Below are positions 15,901-19,067 of a DNA stretch of 19,067 nt, one piece after another. Within the stretch, counting starts at the first letter, position 1. Each line of letters starts with the position of its first letter. This DNA comes from Candidatus Scybalocola fimicaballi (lineage in GTDB: Bacteria > Bacteroidota > Bacteroidia > Bacteroidales > Paludibacteraceae). Location: positions 1-19,067 of the forward strand of contig DCIP01000227.1 of assembly GCA_002317115.1 (NCBI GenBank), in the 5' to 3' direction. The notes under the pieces are model-generated. The model was not told the origin of the DNA. It ran no database searches and saw only the letters and a list, made by a program, of their open reading frames with translations. The position numbers were made by a program, and so were the translations under genes.

Positions 15901-18900
15901 CTTTATACCTATGTATAGAAATTTTAGGATTAATGCGTTTAGTGAAATACGCTTTTTTCAACCAAAAAGAATCTGAATATGGACGTCCATTCTTAAACGC
16001 AAACAAACTAATTAGTGCATATCTGTGGTCACCATGTCCGAACACATCCTTATAAGTCAACGATAATGTTTTCATCTCTTTGTTCAACAATATCCACTTT
16101 TCACTTATAATCCTGTGGTACGTATCAGTCAATCTATACAATACATATAAGCTATCCTCCACTGTACTTAAAGAAACTCTGACTGTATCATTCTGCAACA
16201 TATAGCCTCGACCGTTTTCCGATACAGATAACCACAAAGTTGCATCAGAAGCGACCACATTAGATCGGCTATCAAACACTAATATGTTCTCCTCTCTTTT
16301 ATAACCAAGCAGAGTGTCACCATTATCGATGTCAGTTATTTGCAAATAGTATTTACCAAAATTAGCTGTATCGAATAATTCTTTAGGTATTTGAATTTCT
16401 GTAATTCCATATAGTTGTTTCTCACATGAAAAAATCTTAGTACTATCCTTGTGTGACTTGAAAAAAATCTTCACATTTTTCTCTATAGGTACACTTTGAT
16501 TATTGTCAAAATAATTAGATTTTGTGCTGCATTCGACAAAGAAACTCTTTCTTGAGGACAAATCAGTTTCTTTCCCCTGACAAACTGTTATATAAACATT
16601 ATACTTATATAACGTTAAATTCTTATTTGCAGTAGCCTTCTCTCCGGAAGATGAAACAGCGGTAGCCTCTATCGAGAGATTCATTTGGGTTCTGTCCAAA
16701 TCATCTGGAGTCGGATGGAATACCGCAGAAAACCGACCTTTCGCATCAGTGATAAGCTTATACAAATTTCCATTAACAATTAAGTCGACATTAATATCTG
16801 AAAGAGTTTCTCCAGAATAGTTTTTTACAACACCAGTTACAGGAACATCTTTCTTAAGCTTATAATCGAAGTCTCTCATATCGAAGACAATCTCAAACTG
16901 TCTTAACTTATAGGCAACCACTTCAAAAGAAGCATCTCTGTGTCGGATATTAAGTTTTTTATTTACTATAGTAATATTGTAATCACCTACAGCATCGTCG
17001 CCATCTGGAACATGAAACTCCCCATAACATTTTCCGAAATCATTTGTCACAAGGTGGACTGTGTCAATATCATTTCCCCAACCAAAAGAAAGAACAGCCT
17101 CAAAATCTACATTAGCGACAACCTCTGATTTTATTTCAGTCGACAGATAACAGACGCAACAGAATTTTACCACTTGACCCGGGCGGTAAGTATTCCTGTC
17201 AGTAAATGTTCTAACATAATATCTTTCTGTTTCTCCATTATCATCAAATCGTGTTTCATCCAAATACGCAGGGACAGTATATTGGTCATTTCCCTTAACT
17301 GCACAAACGTGGTCAGAAAAAAGAGGAGCAATCTTAATTGTTCGTTTTCCACTCCTATCCGTATTGCCACCTCTTTTAATATCACCTGTCAGTTTAACTC
17401 CAGACACTGGTTTTCCTGATTTATTGTCGACAACGTAAATGTCTCTTATTTCATAATCATCGTCGTCGTCATTTCGCATATATTCAGAAGCATAAGGCAC
17501 AATCGTCAAATCACTAACGACAAAAGTAATATTTTTAGTGCTTGTACTATCGTCGACGTCGCAAACCTCCAACTTATAAGCACCATAATCCAAACATCCT
17601 AAGTCTATTGTATCTGTTTGTGTATAATAGTAGTTGCTTGGGTTCAATTCCTTTTCTCTATCCGACAAATTAATGTCATAAATTCCATCTTCGCTATCAT
17701 AGAATTGTTCACACTTCAAAGAGGTTCTTTTTAATTTCAAATTCAGTTTCTTGACATTAGCATGACAGACCGACATAATTATTGGTGTACCACTATGGTA
17801 CATGTCCTTACACTTCACCTTTAGAGAATGACGGTTTATCAATTGTTTATGAGCATAGGCCAATTCCAATTGTTCATTGCCATTAAATTTCTCTATCAAC
17901 TTATCCAAAATATCAACTGCCATCTTAATTTTGACAGTATCAGCTTTATAATGAGTTCTATCAAGCAACACATCCTTTGTCAAGATTGTTGATCGTAAAA
18001 CCTCAGCCCCAATAATGTTTGGATTATCAGGATATCTGTCGACGAGATTATCAATAGCAGCCAAGGCAACAGAATCAGCATGTTCACTGGAGAAAGGGAA
18101 TCGACAAAATTCCAAATAGTTATTGATTCTATCTACATCATATTTGACCAGCATATCCACATCATTGTTTTTATGACAAGCATTCATAGCAGCCACATAC
18201 ACACGATGTTCGAAGTATTGATTCTTAGCACTGAAAAAAGTGTCTTTGGCAAACGACGTACATCTGTCCAGAGTAGGAAGATTATAGGATTGAAAATTAA
18301 AACTTTTGTCGACAGTATTTTTGGCGGACTGTAGCAGAGCATCTACAAAAACGTCCAAGAGTTTAACCTGTTTATTATTTTCTTTGATAATTAAGAAATC
18401 ATCATAATCACTTGTAGGAACGGAACCAAGCGAACCTATGAAATTAAGCAACGAATCTTGGTAACTCAAATATTTTTCGACAAATTCCAAATATGTCAAC
18501 TGAGATAGTTTTGCATCACTTCGCAGACTATCATGTCTTAATGTGTATTTATCTCTTTGGTTAAGTAAGTGATATTCATTAAACAGAGTCAGAATATAGT
18601 ATTGCACGAATGCTCTTTCTATCTTATCATCAAACTTGTTTAGCAAAGACAATGCCTTTAGATAATGATTGTCCAAGATCTCATTGCCCTCCTCTATATT
18701 AGTATTATGCGGTACCTCCACATGATTTAAGTCATACAACGACGCCTCGCACCCCATATCGATTGCAAACGAGTAGATTTCAGCACGAAGCATCTGTCTG
18801 TGATTATTATCTTTATTTGCCACTTCGTAAAGATCCTTTACCAGTCCAGCAGCATCTCTCAACGCCACCTGATCCATCAAAGAATCCACTCTTTTCCACT

Positions 18901-18976
18901 CCTCATTATAGTTAATTGCAAATGAGCCATATATGGTCAGAATAAAGACACAAGCGACAAATAATAGACGTCTCAT
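12911..18976 (-). CDS. Alpha-2-macroglobulin-like secreted protein with SusC-type regulatory domain, no thioester
   Basis: A 2021-residue exported protein. The ATG at 18976 gives a clear signal peptide (M-R-R-L-L-F-V-A-C-V-F-I-L..., cleavage near S-F-A/I-N-Y) with no lipobox. A longer frame with a GTG at 19009 is rejected because the promoter lies there. Approximate domains: helical N-terminal region (20-380); macroglobulin (MG) domains, with the MG2 signature T-D-R-N-T-Y-R-P-G near 590-600; a carboxypeptidase-regulatory/CarboxypepD_reg-like domain (1155-1245) with G-Y-F-E and V-V-T-G-Y-G; the A2M domain (1270-1360) starting A-F-F-Y-P-D-L-R-P; a thioester-domain-like helical fold (1465-1790); and C-terminal MG-like domains. 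The C-x-E-Q thioester motif expected near 1480 is absent (M-T-M-P-S-V-A-T-S-K-H-S), so covalent protease trapping is not expected. Role: probably envelope protection or structural; unproven. Confidence 0.9.
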   Translation of the reverse strand: MRRLLFVACVFILTIYGSFAINYNEEWKRVDSLMDQVALRDAAGLVKDLYEVANKDNNHRQMLRAEIYSFAIDMGCEASLYDLNHVEVPHNTNIEEGNEILDNHYLKALSLLNKFDDKIERAFVQYYILTLFNEYHLLNQRDKYTLRHDSLRSDAKLSQLTYLEFVEKYLSYQDSLLNFIGSLGSVPTSDYDDFLIIKENNKQVKLLDVFVDALLQSAKNTVDKSFNFQSYNLPTLDRCTSFAKDTFFSAKNQYFEHRVYVAAMNACHKNNDVDMLVKYDVDRINNYLEFCRFPFSSEHADSVALAAIDNLVDRYPDNPNIIGAEVLRSTILTKDVLLDRTHYKADTVKIKMAVDILDKLIEKFNGNEQLELAYAHKQLINRHSLKVKCKDMYHSGTPIIMSVCHANVKKLNLKLKRTSLKCEQFYDSEDGIYDINLSDREKELNPSNYYYTQTDTIDLGCLDYGAYKLEVCDVDDSTSTKNITFVVSDLTIVPYASEYMRNDDDDDYEIRDIYVVDNKSGKPVSGVKLTGDIKRGGNTDRSGKRTIKIAPLFSDHVCAVKGNDQYTVPAYLDETRFDDNGETERYYVRTFTDRNTYRPGQVVKFCCVCYLSTEIKSEVVANVDFEAVLSFGWGNDIDTVHLVTNDFGKCYGEFHVPDGDDAVGDYNITIVNKKLNIRHRDASFEVVAYKLRQFEIVFDMRDFDYKLKKDVPVTGVVKNYSGETLSDINVDLIVNGNLYKLITDAKGRFSAVFHPTPDDLDRTQMNLSIEATAVSSSGEKATANKNLTLYKYNVYITVCQGKETDLSSRKSFFVECSTKSNYFDNNQSVPIEKNVKIFFKSHKDSTKIFSCEKQLYGITEIQIPKELFDTANFGKYYLQITDIDNGDTLLGYKREENILVFDSRSNVVASDATLWLSVSENGRGYMLQNDTVRVSLSTVEDSLYVLYRLTDTYHRIISEKWILLNKEMKTLSLTYKDVFGHGDHRYALISLFAFKNGRPYSDSFWLKKAYFTKRINPKISIHRYKVQENTLQEDDRILAGSHQKWSIEVPDIKDPLSISAVMTDLALDEITKQNWNIYFDRLRQVCLSQYDVECKDIDSTSVEYVQKMQPVKADCKNVFPLWSVGTNGYVNSKKGINKSPMFSGVRFSSKDFNGECIVRGYVSDDEEPLPFANVMVVGTSIGTNTDMDGYFELVIPNSGCMLEISYSGYETELIRVNGSMFVSVKLNVDLYNKLVVTGYGVVKTSDYRTEIKETPRPTEDEEKITKIRSNFSECAFFYPDLRPKNGKVDIEFDAPESLTRWKIRLLAISKDLQYGFGLDTIVTYVPFSVRPLVPRVFRTGDNVEIAATVTHHEGDPVSGVVKFTFEDEKTDSVLFSKDIDFKIAANQNHTVRCPFSVPDGVESIKMTVRAITPDFSDGETHSVFVVPNRSHVIKAHSSLVRKDEKKRLTVVADTSDNVQLVVDYATNGLWKAIMTMPSVATSKHSNAIDYAVALYVNAIANNMKEDYPQTYDLISQWSVESPLSQNEELKDATLEFSPWRLDAVDDNQSRSDVKKMLKMADSKVLYNINKLEKLQNHNGSFSWYEGGNPSLWTTVYVAQLLSDMKRNKLKGFDYWSVKKCRDNVLRYLDVTLVGDYQEYKKSVNEELSTFSGFNSCPSELVVRKVCLRLETEDYYPLVDEAKIAVDSFYAEIKKNWKHLTLYGKARLSQILIDKHDPLAKTILRSMLQTYTQSEHGIYWKENQNYCSWSNSAISVHAEVMRALIKSGLATKEELDEMTAWLITRCEATKWQSPVSTVNAIDILCRVSSTDFGEGSVTLPNGDTVSTKNGYVKRTIHGVPGTNSIDIAGTENGIGFASLYVSYDAVNADVNAASNHIKIMKKAYRVDYMTVKGTPSHELLTEIKEGDVLRLGDKVRIEITVENDQDLDYVHVKDVRASCFEPEDVLSGYRWYKNCSYYKKVTDVGYSMFFDKLKKGFHTFSYTVNVSAKGSYSSGLATAECMYSPSFRGNSDSGVKFRIEGQ

Positions 18977-19008
18977 AATTTTTATATTTTCAATCAAAAA
19001 TTTCGACA

Positions 19009-19016
19009 CAAAGTTA
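19009..19016 (-). promoter_or_regulatory. -7 box of the macroglobulin-like gene
   Basis: TAACTTTG on the minus strand (19016-19009) matches TAnnTTTG. The -33 position has TTTC, a three of four match, at about 18 bp. Transcription would start near 19005, about 29 bases before the ATG at 18976, so the GTG at 19009 lies outside the transcript. The remaining bases to 19067 hold nothing I can name. Confidence 0.6.
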
Positions 19017-19067
19017 ATATATTATTTCTACCTTGAAATCTAAAACAAAAAAGGTTGCAATTACTCG

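Noticed and set aside
18977..19009. Eleven-residue N-terminal extension of the macroglobulin-like protein from a GTG
   Set aside because: The GTG falls within the -7 promoter box, and the ATG at 18976 starts a clean signal peptide.
1..19067. A defence island, prophage, transposon, CRISPR array or integrative element
   Set aside because: The genes are conserved housekeeping and envelope genes in tight operons; no integrase, transposase, direct-repeat array or attachment site was seen.

Overview
The window reads as chromosomal DNA from the order Bacteroidales (genus not determinable by eye). The clues are a single-chain LpxC-FabZ fusion, a SusC-type VVTGYG sequence inside a secreted protein, lipoprotein signals followed by acidic residues, the absence of Shine-Dalgarno sites, and promoter boxes of the Bacteroidetes type (TAnnTTTG near -7, with a TTTG-like box about 19-21 bp upstream). 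Almost every gene is on the minus strand; only the NUDIX-FHA pair is on plus. I saw no tRNA, rRNA, CRISPR array, insertion sequence or phage gene, and all long reading frames look intact.

Layout, low to high coordinate. Positions 1-364 hold the start of a complex I operon (nuoA, overlapping the first codons of nuoB). Positions 365-975 are AT-rich with no convincing gene. At 976-1203 lies a 75-residue, very basic small protein whose coding sequence contains a near-textbook intrinsic terminator 27 bases before its stop codon. A four-gene minus-strand operon follows in transcription order DUF4286 protein, ruvC, LytS-type histidine kinase, LytTR response regulator (3898 down to 1262). It is divergent from a plus-strand NUDIX hydrolase and zinc-ribbon/FHA protein (3967-5021), and the two promoters face each other in about 30 bp. 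A perfect 16-bp bidirectional terminator separates the FHA gene from a convergent small secreted coiled-coil protein (5085-5513).

Positions 5619-9825 are the lipid A operon, lpxD, lpxC/fabZ, lpxA, with a DUF4197 lipoprotein as last gene, its own promoter in front of lpxD and a terminator behind the lipoprotein. Upstream are an HD-domain phosphohydrolase and pyrF (9939-12035). The last third holds a GH25 lysozyme-like lipoprotein and a 2021-residue secreted alpha-2-macroglobulin-like protein that lacks the thioester motif and carries a carboxypeptidase-regulatory (SusC-like) domain.

Most of the window is ordinary housekeeping and envelope biology. The item most worth following is the 75-residue gene. 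A small basic protein with a Y-x-R-K-x-K-H segment and a terminator inside the coding sequence, so that its mRNA would lack a stop codon, is the arrangement known for the ribosome rescue factors ArfA (Escherichia coli) and BrfA (Bacillus). I propose, as inference only, that this gene is a Bacteroidales counterpart controlled by trans-translation.
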